This document shows, in pieces, positions 7,897 to 14,951 of a stretch of 26,537 nt of DNA. The notes beneath the pieces are model-generated. The model did not search any database and was not told the origin of the DNA. It saw only the letters and a program-made list of their open reading frames with translations. Source of the stretch: Bacteroidales bacterium. GTDB taxonomy: Bacteria > Bacteroidota > Bacteroidia > Bacteroidales > Bacteroidaceae. Both the position numbers and the translations under genes were made by a program. Position 1 is the first letter of the stretch. Each line of letters opens with the position of its first letter. Where the stretch lies: positions 1-26,537 of the forward strand of contig SFFY01000030.1 in assembly GCA_004556745.1 (NCBI GenBank), given 5' to 3'.

Positions 7897-7904
7897 CAAA
7901 GGTA
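7897..7904 (-). promoter_or_regulatory. Candidate -7 box (TACCTTTG) for the acyltransferase gene
   Basis: On the minus strand TACCTTTG matches the Bacteroidetes TAnnTTTG -7 consensus. The expected start of transcription would be near 7890, giving a leader of about 60 nt to the ATG at 7831. A well-spaced -33 TTTG was not found, so this is tentative. Confidence 0.4.
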
Positions 7905-8266
7905 TATATTTTTGTGCGAAACGGCCGCTTGCTGCGCAGCAAAAGCGGAAAAAAGAAGAAAAGTCTGATGCTTTTGGATAAAAATAGAGTGGTCGCGCCT
8001 TTGGGAAAATCCCCATTCTCCTATACGCATTTTTTTGCCCGAAAAACTATTCAACCCTTCATTTCTTTGCTTAACTTGTTGTTTTCGAAAAAGATATCGC
8101 TGAACGGTTTGCGCGCCAAACCATTCACGAATGAAAGGTTTGGGACCGGCACATGGCAATGAGATTATACGTGAGCGCTGCCGCCAACCTATAAGACAAT
8201 TTTTATTTCCTCGGAACAATTTTTCCCTTTCTGCTTGAAATTTTTTCCTATCCTTAAAATAGTTTT

Positions 8267-8350
8267 TGTTACAAAGTTTGTAACATGTGTTCAACACTTT
8301 TGAATATATGTTCAACAGTTTTGAATATGCGTTACAAAGTTTGTAACAAA
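8267..8350. repeat. Four tandem 21-bp palindromic units
   Basis: Four abutting 21-bp units begin at 8267, 8288, 8309 and 8330. Units 1 and 4 share the perfect 17-bp palindrome GTTACAAAGTTTGTAAC (8268-8284 and 8331-8347). Units 2 and 3 read TGTTCAACA-(C/G)-TTTTGAATAT and differ at only two positions. The order A-B-B-A makes the whole array symmetric, and the outer 24 bp (8261-8284 against 8331-8354) are inverted repeats with one mismatch. The size, spacing of two helical turns and symmetry suit protein-binding sites. Confidence 0.8.
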
Positions 8351-8359
8351 AACTTTCAG

Positions 8360-8422
8360 GCAGATAGTGAAAACTTCCAAGGGCTTAGTGAAAAACTTCT
8401 CGGGCTTAGTAAAAATCTTCTG
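8360..8422. repeat. Three further tandem 21-bp units
   Basis: Units at 8360-8380, 8381-8401 and 8402-8422 share the core TTAGTGAAAAACTTCT, with small changes and a more diverged first copy. The period is the same 21 bp as the preceding array, but the sequence differs. The two arrays are separated by 9 bp (8351-8359). Confidence 0.75.
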
Positions 8423-8681
8423 CCTTGAACGATTTCGTTAAGCCAAATGAGCAGAGTTCAAGCTTGCTTGAATACTCTGCCATGGCGAGAAATCGCACTT
8501 TTTAAGAACGTTTTTGGTCAGACCGTTTAAGGCATCTGCTGCTTGGAGTCGGTGCGTTTTGTCAAACGCTCCGGGCTCGTGAGACCGGGGAAATGACGCG
8601 AAACATACGGTTTTGTTACAATTTTTACCGAGAAAAGCAAAAGCGCAGGCGTTTTGCTGCGCATTATCCAACGATTATTCA

Positions 8682-8689
8682 TAAATTTG
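8682..8689 (+). promoter_or_regulatory. Candidate -7 box (TAAATTTG) of the glycan operon
   Basis: TAAATTTG matches the TAnnTTTG -7 element of Bacteroidetes sigma-70-type promoters. It would place the start of transcription near 8695, about 15 nt before the ATG at 8712. A TTTTG about 25 bp upstream (near 8652) is farther away than the usual -33 spacing, so the assignment rests on the -7 box and its position. Confidence 0.5.
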
Positions 8690-8711
8690 CAACGTATGCC
8701 TGCAAAAACAA

Positions 8712-10550
8712 ATGAATATATCTGAAAATAATTATAGCAATCCGCGTAAAACGCTGTGGATGCTCGCGCTCTTCTGCATCGCAGCCTTTTTCCTCTTTCT
8801 CGGCAGTGCGCTCTTCAATACGCGCGGCGAACCGCGCGAGGCGATTGTGGCAGTTTCGATGCTTGACAATGGCGACTGGATATTGCCCGTGAACAACGGC
8901 ATGGAAATCGCCTTCAAACCGCCCTTGCTACACTGGTGCATCGCCGCCGCCTCCACGCTGACGGGCGCGGTGACGGAATACACCTCGCGCCTGCCGTCGG
9001 CCCTCTCGCTCTGCCTGATGACGCTCTGTCTGTTTGCCTTTTTCGCCAAACGGAGCGGCGGGCGCGCGGCACTGCTCACGGCTCTTATCACCCTTACAAA
9101 CTTTGAAGTGCACCGCGCCGGCTTTGCCTGCCGCGTGGACATGCTCCTCGCCGCACTGATGGTGCTGGCGCTGCTGGCGCTGTATCGCTGGTGGGAACGG
9201 GGACTGCGTGGCGTGCCCTGGGCTGCAGCGGCGTGTCTCGCCGGGGCTGCGCTGACCAAAGGACCGGTGGGCGCGTTGCTGCCCTGCGCCTGTGCGGGAC
9301 TGTTTTATCTGCTGCGCGGTGTGAAACTTTGGAGCGCGGTATGGCGGCTCACGCTCGTGGCGTTGGCGGCATTGCTGCCCCTTGCGGCGTGGTACGGCGC
9401 AGCCTATATGCAGCCACACGGCGGCGAGCGCTTCCTGCAACTCATCTACGAAGAGAACGTGCTGCGCCTGACGGGGAAGATGACCTACGAGTCGCACATC
9501 AATCCGTGGTGGTACAACGTGCAGACCGTTTTGGCCGGCATGCTGCCCTACACCCTGCTGCTGCTCATCGCCCCGTTTGTCATAAAGCGCGGCAAGCGCG
9601 CGGGCGAACCGCAGCAAAGCACGTCTGCGTGGCAAAAAGTAAAGGCCTATTATAAAAAGATGCCGGATGTGCGCCTGTATGCAGCGACGTGCGTGGCGGT
9701 TATCTTCGTGTTCTATTGCATTCCGGCAAGCAAGCGCAGCACCTACCTGCTGCCGCTCTATCCGTTCCTGTCGTATTTCGTGGCTGAGGGCATCCTGTGG
9801 CTCGCGCAAAAGCGGGCGGGCGCGGTGCGCGTGTTCTGCGGCATCGTTGCCACGCTCGGCATCGTGCTCACCCTATTATATATATGTATACTGGCGGGGC
9901 TTGTGCCCGAGAGTATTGTGGATCACGGCCGCCACGCCGACCTGAACGTTGCCTTCTTCCGTGCCTTGCAGCGACCGGCCTGGTGGCAAATGGCATTCAT
10001 TGCCGTGCCGCTGATGGCGGGCTTGCTTTATTTCTTTAGAAAAAGATTGCCGCGATTGCAGTTCGGCTTCGCCCTATGGAGCGCATTGCTGCCCGCCGCC
10101 CTCTTCTTCGCGCTCGACGGCGCGTACCAGCCGCTCGTGCTGAACGCCAAGTCGGACAAACGGGTGGCGGAGCATATCGCGCTGCTTGCGCCCGAGGGCA
10201 CGATTTATTCCTATCGCGCAGACGTGCTCCTCGCCAATCGTATGCATCCCTTCACCGTGAACTTCTATCTCCACGACCGCATCATTCCCATCGACTGCGC
10301 TCCGCAAGCGCCCGCGCAGGGCTGGCTCCTGACGGGCAACGAAGAGATAGAGGAATTTAAGAAGGAATATCCCGAATATGCCCCGACACTTGTGTACGAC
10401 AGCCGCCACCGCAGCTGCGACGACAAGAAATTTCTCAAATTGTATAGGTTCCAATTACGCGATGGCTATGAACAACCTGCACATCATAACGCCCGTCAAG
10501 GACTCCATAGAAAGCACGCTGCAAACTCTCCGCGCCATCTGTGCAAGTAA
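8712..10550 (+). CDS. ArnT-like GT39 integral membrane glycosyltransferase
   Basis: This 612-residue polytopic membrane protein resembles the ArnT/PMT (GT39, GT-C fold) group, which moves a sugar from a polyprenyl-phosphate carrier onto lipid A, LPS or protein on the periplasmic side. Seen: a first membrane helix at about 14-32, then the loop RGEPREAIVAVSMLDNGDWILPVNNGMEIAFKPPLLHW with the acidic residue of the GT-C first loop, about ten further hydrophobic segments to about residue 440, and a soluble C-terminal part. ArnT itself transfers aminoarabinose; which sugar this enzyme uses cannot be told. It is the first gene of the rightward operon. Its last 30 codons run out of frame into the next gene, which is unusual; the protein may normally end near YRFQLR. 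Confidence 0.85.
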   Translation: MNISENNYSNPRKTLWMLALFCIAAFFLFLGSALFNTRGEPREAIVAVSMLDNGDWILPVNNGMEIAFKPPLLHWCIAAASTLTGAVTEYTSRLPSALSLCLMTLCLFAFFAKRSGGRAALLTALITLTNFEVHRAGFACRVDMLLAALMVLALLALYRWWERGLRGVPWAAAACLAGAALTKGPVGALLPCACAGLFYLLRGVKLWSAVWRLTLVALAALLPLAAWYGAAYMQPHGGERFLQLIYEENVLRLTGKMTYESHINPWWYNVQTVLAGMLPYTLLLLIAPFVIKRGKRAGEPQQSTSAWQKVKAYYKKMPDVRLYAATCVAVIFVFYCIPASKRSTYLLPLYPFLSYFVAEGILWLAQKRAGAVRVFCGIVATLGIVLTLLYICILAGLVPESIVDHGRHADLNVAFFRALQRPAWWQMAFIAVPLMAGLLYFFRKRLPRLQFGFALWSALLPAALFFALDGAYQPLVLNAKSDKRVAEHIALLAPEGTIYSYRADVLLANRMHPFTVNFYLHDRIIPIDCAPQAPAQGWLLTGNEEIEEFKKEYPEYAPTLVYDSRHRSCDDKKFLKLYRFQLRDGYEQPAHHNARQGLHRKHAANSPRHLCK

Positions 10551-11187
10551 GTTGCCGGGTGCGGCACAAGCGCTTACCGTGTACAACGATTTCTCTACAC
10601 CCGAGAATACGGCGCGGCTTGAGGCGGCTGCAAGTGAATTGGGCTTCACGCTCGTGAACCTCGCCGACCTTACCGACCACCCCTCGCCCAACTATTTGCT
10701 CGTGCTGCAAACGGCGAGCCGCAAAGCACTCGATGCGGGGGCTGACCTCATAATCGTGGAGAGCGACGTGACCGTAGCCCCCGATACCTTGCGCCGCCTG
10801 CACGAGGCGGCCGATGCCCGCCCCGACTGCGGCATCATGGCGGCGGTGACGGTGGACGACCAAGGCGCGGTGAACTATCCCTACCTCTATGCCAAGGGAT
10901 ATGCCAAGGGCATCGCGCCCTGCAAGAAGCATTGCAGTTTCTGCTGCTCGCTGCTCTCGCACGAACTCCTGCGCCGCTTCGACTTCGGCAGCCTCAACCC
11001 CGAGAAGAACTGGTACGACGTGACGATTTCGCACGCTGCCCCCGCCCTCGGACTGCAAAACTACCTCGCCACGGACATTCCCGTCGTGCACCGCCCGCAC
11101 CAAAGCCGCCCGTGGAAGCAACTCAAATATACCAACCCCCTGAAATACTATTGGAAAAAGTTTACGAAGGGATTGGATAAGATATAG
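10462..11187 (+). CDS. GT2-like (GT-A fold) glycosyltransferase
   Basis: This 241-residue protein from ATG 10462 (an ATG at 10468 is equally possible) has a GT-A type layout: a first strand LHIITPVKDSIESTLQTL, an acceptable TVYNDFSTPENTARLEAA nucleotide-sugar region, and an acidic LIIVESDVTV motif in place of DxD. A Cys-rich HCSFCCSLLS and the late HRPHQSRPWKQLKYTNPLKYYWKKF tail follow. It is a cytoplasmic enzyme adding one sugar to a lipid-linked glycan, with unknown donor and acceptor. I rejected the longer frame beginning at 10378 because its first 28 residues are low-complexity and lie inside the GT39 gene. It overlaps GT39 by 89 bp. The stop codon begins a GGGCGT palindromic repeat. Confidence 0.75.
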   Translation: MAMNNLHIITPVKDSIESTLQTLRAICASKLPGAAQALTVYNDFSTPENTARLEAAASELGFTLVNLADLTDHPSPNYLLVLQTASRKALDAGADLIIVESDVTVAPDTLRRLHEAADARPDCGIMAAVTVDDQGAVNYPYLYAKGYAKGIAPCKKHCSFCCSLLSHELLRRFDFGSLNPEKNWYDVTISHAAPALGLQNYLATDIPVVHRPHQSRPWKQLKYTNPLKYYWKKFTKGLDKI

Positions 11188-11214
11188 TAGGGGCGTTTGG
11201 CAAAACGCCCGCCT
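11188..11214 (+). repeat. GGGCGTTT palindromic hairpin behind the GT2-like gene
   Basis: GGGCGTTT (11191-11198), loop GGCA, AAACGCCC (11203-11210) form an 8-bp perfect stem, with no T-run after it. It sits in the 63-bp gap, the longest spacer of the operon, and resembles elements at 6821-6837 and 5163. It could slow transcription or stabilise the mRNA end, but does not look like a terminator. Confidence 0.55.
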
Positions 11215-11250
11215 TGGGCGCAAAGCAAAAACGCCCACCCAATAACCGAT

Positions 11251-12384
11251 ATGCAAAGCAAATACGACTTCCTAATAGTTGGCGCAGGGCTGTTTGGTGC
11301 GGTCGTGGCGCACGAACTTGCCGAAAGGGGCAAGCGCGTGCTCGTAGTCGACAAGCGCGGTCACGCGGGCGGCAACCTCTACTGCCGCAGCGTGGAGGGC
11401 ATACCCGTACACGCCTACGGGGCGCATATCTTCCATACCGACAAATCCGAAATATGGGACTACGTGTGCCGGCTCGGCACGATGAACCATTTCGTCAACG
11501 CGCCGCTGGCCCGCTTCGGCGACAGGCTCTATAACCTGCCGTTCAACATGAACACGTTTCACCGCCTCTTCGGCGTGATTACGCCCGAGGAGGCGCGGGA
11601 GCGCATTGATGCAGAAATCGCAGCCGACATTATGCAAAACTGTCCCAGCGACGCGCCCCGCAACCTGGAGGAGCAGGCCTTGCGCCTCTGCGGCAGAACG
11701 ATTTACGAAACGCTCATCAAGGGCTACACCGAGAAGCAATGGGGCAAGCCCGCCACGGAGTTGCCCGCATTCATCATACGTCGCGTGCCCCTGCGGTTTA
11801 CGTTCGACAACAACTATTTCAACGACCCCTTTCAGGGCATTCCCGTGGGCGGCTACAACGGGTGGTTTGACCGGTTGCTGGCGAAAGCCGACGTGCGTCT
11901 CGGCACGGATTTCATGAAAGAGCGCGGCGCACTGGAAGGACTTGCGAAGCATACGGTGTTTACGGGCTGCATAGACGAATATTTCGACTTCCGCCTCGGC
12001 CGCCTCGACTACCGCAGCCTGCGCTTCGAGGAAAAGGTGTTGCCCGTGAGTGATTTCCAAGGAAATGCCGTGGTGAACTACACGGAAGCCCGCGTGCCCT
12101 ATACGCGCGTCATAGAGCACAAGCACTTCGAGTGCGGCAGGTGGGCGCAACTGCCCGTCACCGCCGTGACCTATGAATATCCCGACAGTTATGAGCCCGG
12201 CAAAACGCCGTATTATCCGATAAACGATGCCCGCAATACGGCACTCTACAACGAATACAAGGCATTGGCCGCAAACTGTCCTGGCGTGACGTTCGGCGGA
12301 CGGCTCGGGCAATATGCCTATTACGATATGGACGACACAATCGCCGCCGCGCTCGCCGCTGCCGACGAGTTGGCCGCTATATAA
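11251..12384 (+). CDS. glf: UDP-galactopyranose mutase
   Basis: This 377-residue flavoenzyme converts UDP-galactopyranose to UDP-galactofuranose in the cytoplasm. The FAD-binding Rossmann motif is IVGAGLFGAVVAHELAERG with G11-x-G13-x-x-G16, followed by VLVVDKRGHAGGN. Other family marks are YGAHIFHTDKSEIWDYV, the KGYTEKQWGKPATELPAFIIRRVPLRF block, FNDPFQGIPVGGYNGWFDRLL and the late VTFGGRLGQYAYYDMDDTIAAAL, where the flavin is bound. Length is normal for bacterial Glf. I chose the ATG at 11251 because the 18 residues before it are translated repeat. It is part of the operon and supplies the donor for the putative galactofuranosyltransferase two genes on. Confidence 0.96.
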   Translation: MQSKYDFLIVGAGLFGAVVAHELAERGKRVLVVDKRGHAGGNLYCRSVEGIPVHAYGAHIFHTDKSEIWDYVCRLGTMNHFVNAPLARFGDRLYNLPFNMNTFHRLFGVITPEEARERIDAEIAADIMQNCPSDAPRNLEEQALRLCGRTIYETLIKGYTEKQWGKPATELPAFIIRRVPLRFTFDNNYFNDPFQGIPVGGYNGWFDRLLAKADVRLGTDFMKERGALEGLAKHTVFTGCIDEYFDFRLGRLDYRSLRFEEKVLPVSDFQGNAVVNYTEARVPYTRVIEHKHFECGRWAQLPVTAVTYEYPDSYEPGKTPYYPINDARNTALYNEYKALAANCPGVTFGGRLGQYAYYDMDDTIAAALAAADELAAI

Positions 12385-12397
12385 TATTATTATAATA

Positions 12398-13147
12398 ATG
12401 TCATTCCTACATCCCGAAATATTGCATCTCGCGCCGAAGTACCGGCAACTTGAAAGTTTTGTGCGCTCGCTGCCCGAACGCTTCGACAGGGGCGAGGGGC
12501 GCGTGATACACAAGAGCCGCAACGAGTTGCGCGTCATCAGTTACGAAGGGCAGGCTTACGTGGTGAAATCGTACCGCCGCCCGATGTTCGTGAACCGCCT
12601 CGTTTACGGTTTCCTCCGCGCCTCAAAGGCCAAGCGCGCCTTCGACAACGCCAGCCTCCTGCTCCGTCTCGGTATCGGTACGCCTGAGCCGGTGGCGTAT
12701 CTCAACATACGTTCGGCGGCGGGGCTGCTCTTCGACCGTAGTTTCTTTGTGAGCGTGGCCTCGACCTGCCCTTACCGCTACGAAGACCTTTTTAAGGAGG
12801 ATATTCCCTTTGCCGACGAAGTGCTCCGCGCCATAGGGCATCTCACCGCAAAACTCCACAACGCGGGACTGGCGCACAAGGATTACGGCCGTGCCAATAT
12901 ACTGTTTGACAAGACGGAACGCCTCGGGCTGAGGCTCGAACTCGTAGACCTTAACCGCATGGCGCACGGGCCGCTGGACATCAAAGCCGGCTGCAAGAAC
13001 TTTGAGCGCCTGCCCGCCACGCCCCACATGCACCGACTTATGGCCGAAACCTACGCCGCCGACCGCGGCTTCGACCCCGACGAATGTTTCCGCCTGATGC
13101 AGGCCTACCGCAGCACGCAGCCGGGCAAGATTGACGATAAGTATTAA
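12398..13147 (+). CDS. Lipopolysaccharide (Kdo/WaaP-family) kinase-like protein
   Basis: This 249-residue protein has a small protein-kinase-like fold typical of the Kdo/WaaP/YdaC sugar-kinase group, which phosphorylates Kdo or heptose in the LPS core. Seen: a strand lysine in YVVKSY (Lys57), the catalytic loop AHKDYGRANILF with Asp162 and Asn167 (HxDxxxxN pattern), and LVDLNRM with Asp184 as the metal-binding aspartate. A typical start region, VIHKSRNELRVISYEGQAYVVK, leads into the fold. I chose ATG 12398, 13 bp after glf; the upstream frame lies inside glf. The leader is nearly pure A/T (TAATATTATTATAATA). Its place between glf and the galactofuranosyltransferase suggests phosphorylation of an inner core sugar. 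The substrate is inferred. Confidence 0.82.
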   Translation: MSFLHPEILHLAPKYRQLESFVRSLPERFDRGEGRVIHKSRNELRVISYEGQAYVVKSYRRPMFVNRLVYGFLRASKAKRAFDNASLLLRLGIGTPEPVAYLNIRSAAGLLFDRSFFVSVASTCPYRYEDLFKEDIPFADEVLRAIGHLTAKLHNAGLAHKDYGRANILFDKTERLGLRLELVDLNRMAHGPLDIKAGCKNFERLPATPHMHRLMAETYAADRGFDPDECFRLMQAYRSTQPGKIDDKY

Positions 13148-13163
13148 ATAGATATATAAACCG

Positions 13164-14066
13164 ATGAACATCATAGCCGTTGTCGTAACCTACAACCGTC
13201 TGTCGCTCCTGAAACGCACGGTGGCAGCCTTGCGGGCGCAAACGCGCCAGTTAGGCGAAATCATCGTGGTGAACAACGGAAGCACCGACGGCACGGGCGA
13301 ATGGCTCGCGGCGCAAACGGGGCTGCATGTCGTGGAGCAAGGCAACGAGGGCGGTTCGGGCGGTTTCTATGCGGGCATTAGGGAGGCGTGTGAGCACGGC
13401 GCGGAGGCAGTGTGGTGCATGGACGACGACGTGTTCCCGCAAGCCGAGTGTCTCGAAAGGTTGCTGCAAGCCAAGGCCGCGTACCCCGAAACGGGCATAC
13501 TGGCTCCGCGCCGGTTGCAAAACGGCAAGATATTCTGCCACGACTTCACGGCATACAACCTCACCAATCCTTTTGCCTCGATGTATCGCGGCAAACTCGC
13601 CAAGCGCAGCGTCACAGAGCCCACCCCCGTGGCAGGCACCGCGTTTGAGGGACCGCTCATCATGCGCCCCGTCATCGATAAAATCGGCCTGCCCAACCGC
13701 GACCTCTTCATCTTCTGCGATGACACCGACTACTGCCTGCGGGCGCACCTCGCAGGTTTCGGCCTGCTCTATGTGCCCGACGCGCTGATGGACAAAGAAC
13801 TGTTCTTCGCCGACGACACTTGGGCGGAGCGCGAGCAGAAAAAGAAGTGGAAGCGTTTTTACCAGATACGCAATTCTACCTATCTCAACCACCGCTACGG
13901 CCGCAACTTCGGCGTGCGTTACCTGCGCGGCCTCATCGGCGTGAGCGGCTATATCCTCACCGCCGCCCTCACTGCCCCGTTCTCGAAAGGCTGGACCTAC
14001 GCCGACATTCCGCGCCTGTGGCGGGCCTACCGCGACGGAATCAGCGAGCGGCTGGGAAAATATTGA
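13164..14066 (+). CDS. GT2 glycosyltransferase, probable galactofuranosyltransferase
   Basis: This 300-residue GT-A enzyme starts with IAVVVTYNRLSLLKRTV and has VVNNGSTDGT (35-44), the glycine motif NEGGSGGFYAGI (61-72), MDDDV (86-90, the metal-binding DxD), FEGPLIM and FCDDTDYCLRA (185-193) followed by GFGLLYVP. The NxGGxGGF plus DDD combination is characteristic of GlfT/RfbF-like galactofuranosyltransferases, and glf is encoded two genes upstream. I therefore infer transfer of Galf from UDP-Galf to a lipid-linked glycan at the cytoplasmic membrane; another hexose remains possible. A basic C-terminal part with a short hydrophobic stretch (VSGYILTAALTAPF) may touch the membrane. It begins 16 bp after the kinase gene. 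Confidence 0.85.
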   Translation: MNIIAVVVTYNRLSLLKRTVAALRAQTRQLGEIIVVNNGSTDGTGEWLAAQTGLHVVEQGNEGGSGGFYAGIREACEHGAEAVWCMDDDVFPQAECLERLLQAKAAYPETGILAPRRLQNGKIFCHDFTAYNLTNPFASMYRGKLAKRSVTEPTPVAGTAFEGPLIMRPVIDKIGLPNRDLFIFCDDTDYCLRAHLAGFGLLYVPDALMDKELFFADDTWAEREQKKKWKRFYQIRNSTYLNHRYGRNFGVRYLRGLIGVSGYILTAALTAPFSKGWTYADIPRLWRAYRDGISERLGKY

Positions 14067-14084
14067 CCTATACATATAATATAT

Positions 14085-14951
14085 ATGCGTCTCATAAAAA
14101 TGACCGGCGGGCTGGGCAACCAAATGTTCATCTACGCACTGTACCTGAACATGCGCCGCCGCTTTCCGAACACGAGGATTGACCTCTCGGATATGGTGCA
14201 CTACAATGTGCACAACGGTTACGAAATGCACCGCGTGTTTCAGTTGCCGAAAGAAGAGTTTTGCATCAATCAGAAAGTAAAGAAAGTTGTCGAATTTTTG
14301 TTTTTCAAAACCATACTCGAACGCAAGCAGAACCTTGATACCTTGGAGGCATATCGCCGCCCCTATGCCTGGCCGCTCATTTATTTCAAAGGCTTTTACC
14401 AAAGCGAGCGGTATTTTGCCGACGTAGCGGAGGAGGTGCGGGAGGCATTCGCCTTTCATACTGAACTGGCTTCGGAGCGGACGCGCAGACTGGCAGAGCA
14501 AATCAAAGCCGATGCCCTTGCCGTGAGCCTGCACGTGCGGCGCGGCGACTACCTGCAACCGAGCGTTTGGCGCAACACAGGCGGCGTGTGCTGCCTGCCC
14601 TATTACAAGCGGGCCATAGCCGAGATGCAGCGGCGCGTGGGCGGGGCGCATTTTTATGTGTTCTCTGATGACCCCGAATGGTGCCGCGCCAATCTGCCGC
14701 TTAACGAGACGGCCGTTTTCGTGGATTGGAACAAGAAAGCTGATAGTTGGCAGGACATGATGCTCATGAGCCTCTGTCGCCACAACATTATCTGCAACAG
14801 CACCTTCTCGTGGTGGGGCGCGTGGCTTAACAATAACCCGGGCAAGACGGTGCTCGCGCCCGACCGCTGGTCGCTCCTTTATCCCACGCCTTATCTCAAC
14901 TGCCCCTCTTGGATTCCCGTTTCTACTGAAAACAAACCCGACGAAGCATGA
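14085..14951 (+). CDS. GT11 alpha-1,2-fucosyltransferase
   Basis: This 288-residue protein shows the complete GT11 signature: GGLGNQMF (8-15), the GDP-fucose-binding HVRRGDY (150-156, the HxRRxD motif), a later YVFSDDPEW and NSTFSWWGAWLN near the end, which binds the acceptor or donor phosphate in this family. It transfers fucose from GDP-fucose, usually in alpha-1,2 linkage to galactose, in the cytoplasm. No GDP-fucose biosynthetic genes are in the window, so they must lie elsewhere. The stop overlaps the next start as ATGA, which suggests translational coupling. The leader (14067-14084) shares a TATACATATAATATATATG stretch with the AAA+ gene at the left edge. Confidence 0.94.
   Translation: MRLIKMTGGLGNQMFIYALYLNMRRRFPNTRIDLSDMVHYNVHNGYEMHRVFQLPKEEFCINQKVKKVVEFLFFKTILERKQNLDTLEAYRRPYAWPLIYFKGFYQSERYFADVAEEVREAFAFHTELASERTRRLAEQIKADALAVSLHVRRGDYLQPSVWRNTGGVCCLPYYKRAIAEMQRRVGGAHFYVFSDDPEWCRANLPLNETAVFVDWNKKADSWQDMMLMSLCRHNIICNSTFSWWGAWLNNNPGKTVLAPDRWSLLYPTPYLNCPSWIPVSTENKPDEA

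Larger units (their letters stand above)
7865..8711. other. 847-bp divergent intergenic region
   Basis: This A/T-rich stretch separates the leftward and rightward gene blocks. It contains a candidate leftward promoter box (7897-7904), a GGTTTG-CGCGC-CAAACC hairpin near 8105-8121, the 21-bp-period array (8267-8422), an imperfect inverted repeat around a GCAGAG...CTCTGC pair (about 8451-8482), a GCGTTTTGTCAAACGC palindrome near 8551-8567 and a candidate rightward promoter (8682-8689). No protein-coding gene with recognisable features was found. Open frames at 7887-8315 and 8438-8671 (minus strand) have no domain and follow the repeats. Confidence 0.7.

Noticed and set aside
7887..8315. 142-codon minus-strand frame in the divergent gap
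   Set aside because: Its start region is translated palindromic repeat, and the rest has no family features.
8267..8422. CRISPR array
   Set aside because: Units abut without spacers, are only 21 bp, and no cas genes are present.
8438..8671. 77-codon minus-strand frame in the divergent gap
   Set aside because: No domain, no promoter seen, and it crosses palindromes. A conserved small protein is possible but I cannot support it.
10378..10461. Upstream extension of the GT2-like gene
   Set aside because: The 28 added residues are Thr/Ala-rich low complexity inside the GT39 gene; the GT-A fold begins at the ATG at 10462 or 10468.
11272..12537. 421-codon antisense frame over glf
   Set aside because: Shadow of the strongly supported UDP-galactopyranose mutase gene.
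13251..14783. 510-codon antisense frame over the galactofuranosyl- and fucosyltransferase genes
   Set aside because: It spans two well-supported genes and the gap between them and has no recognisable domain.
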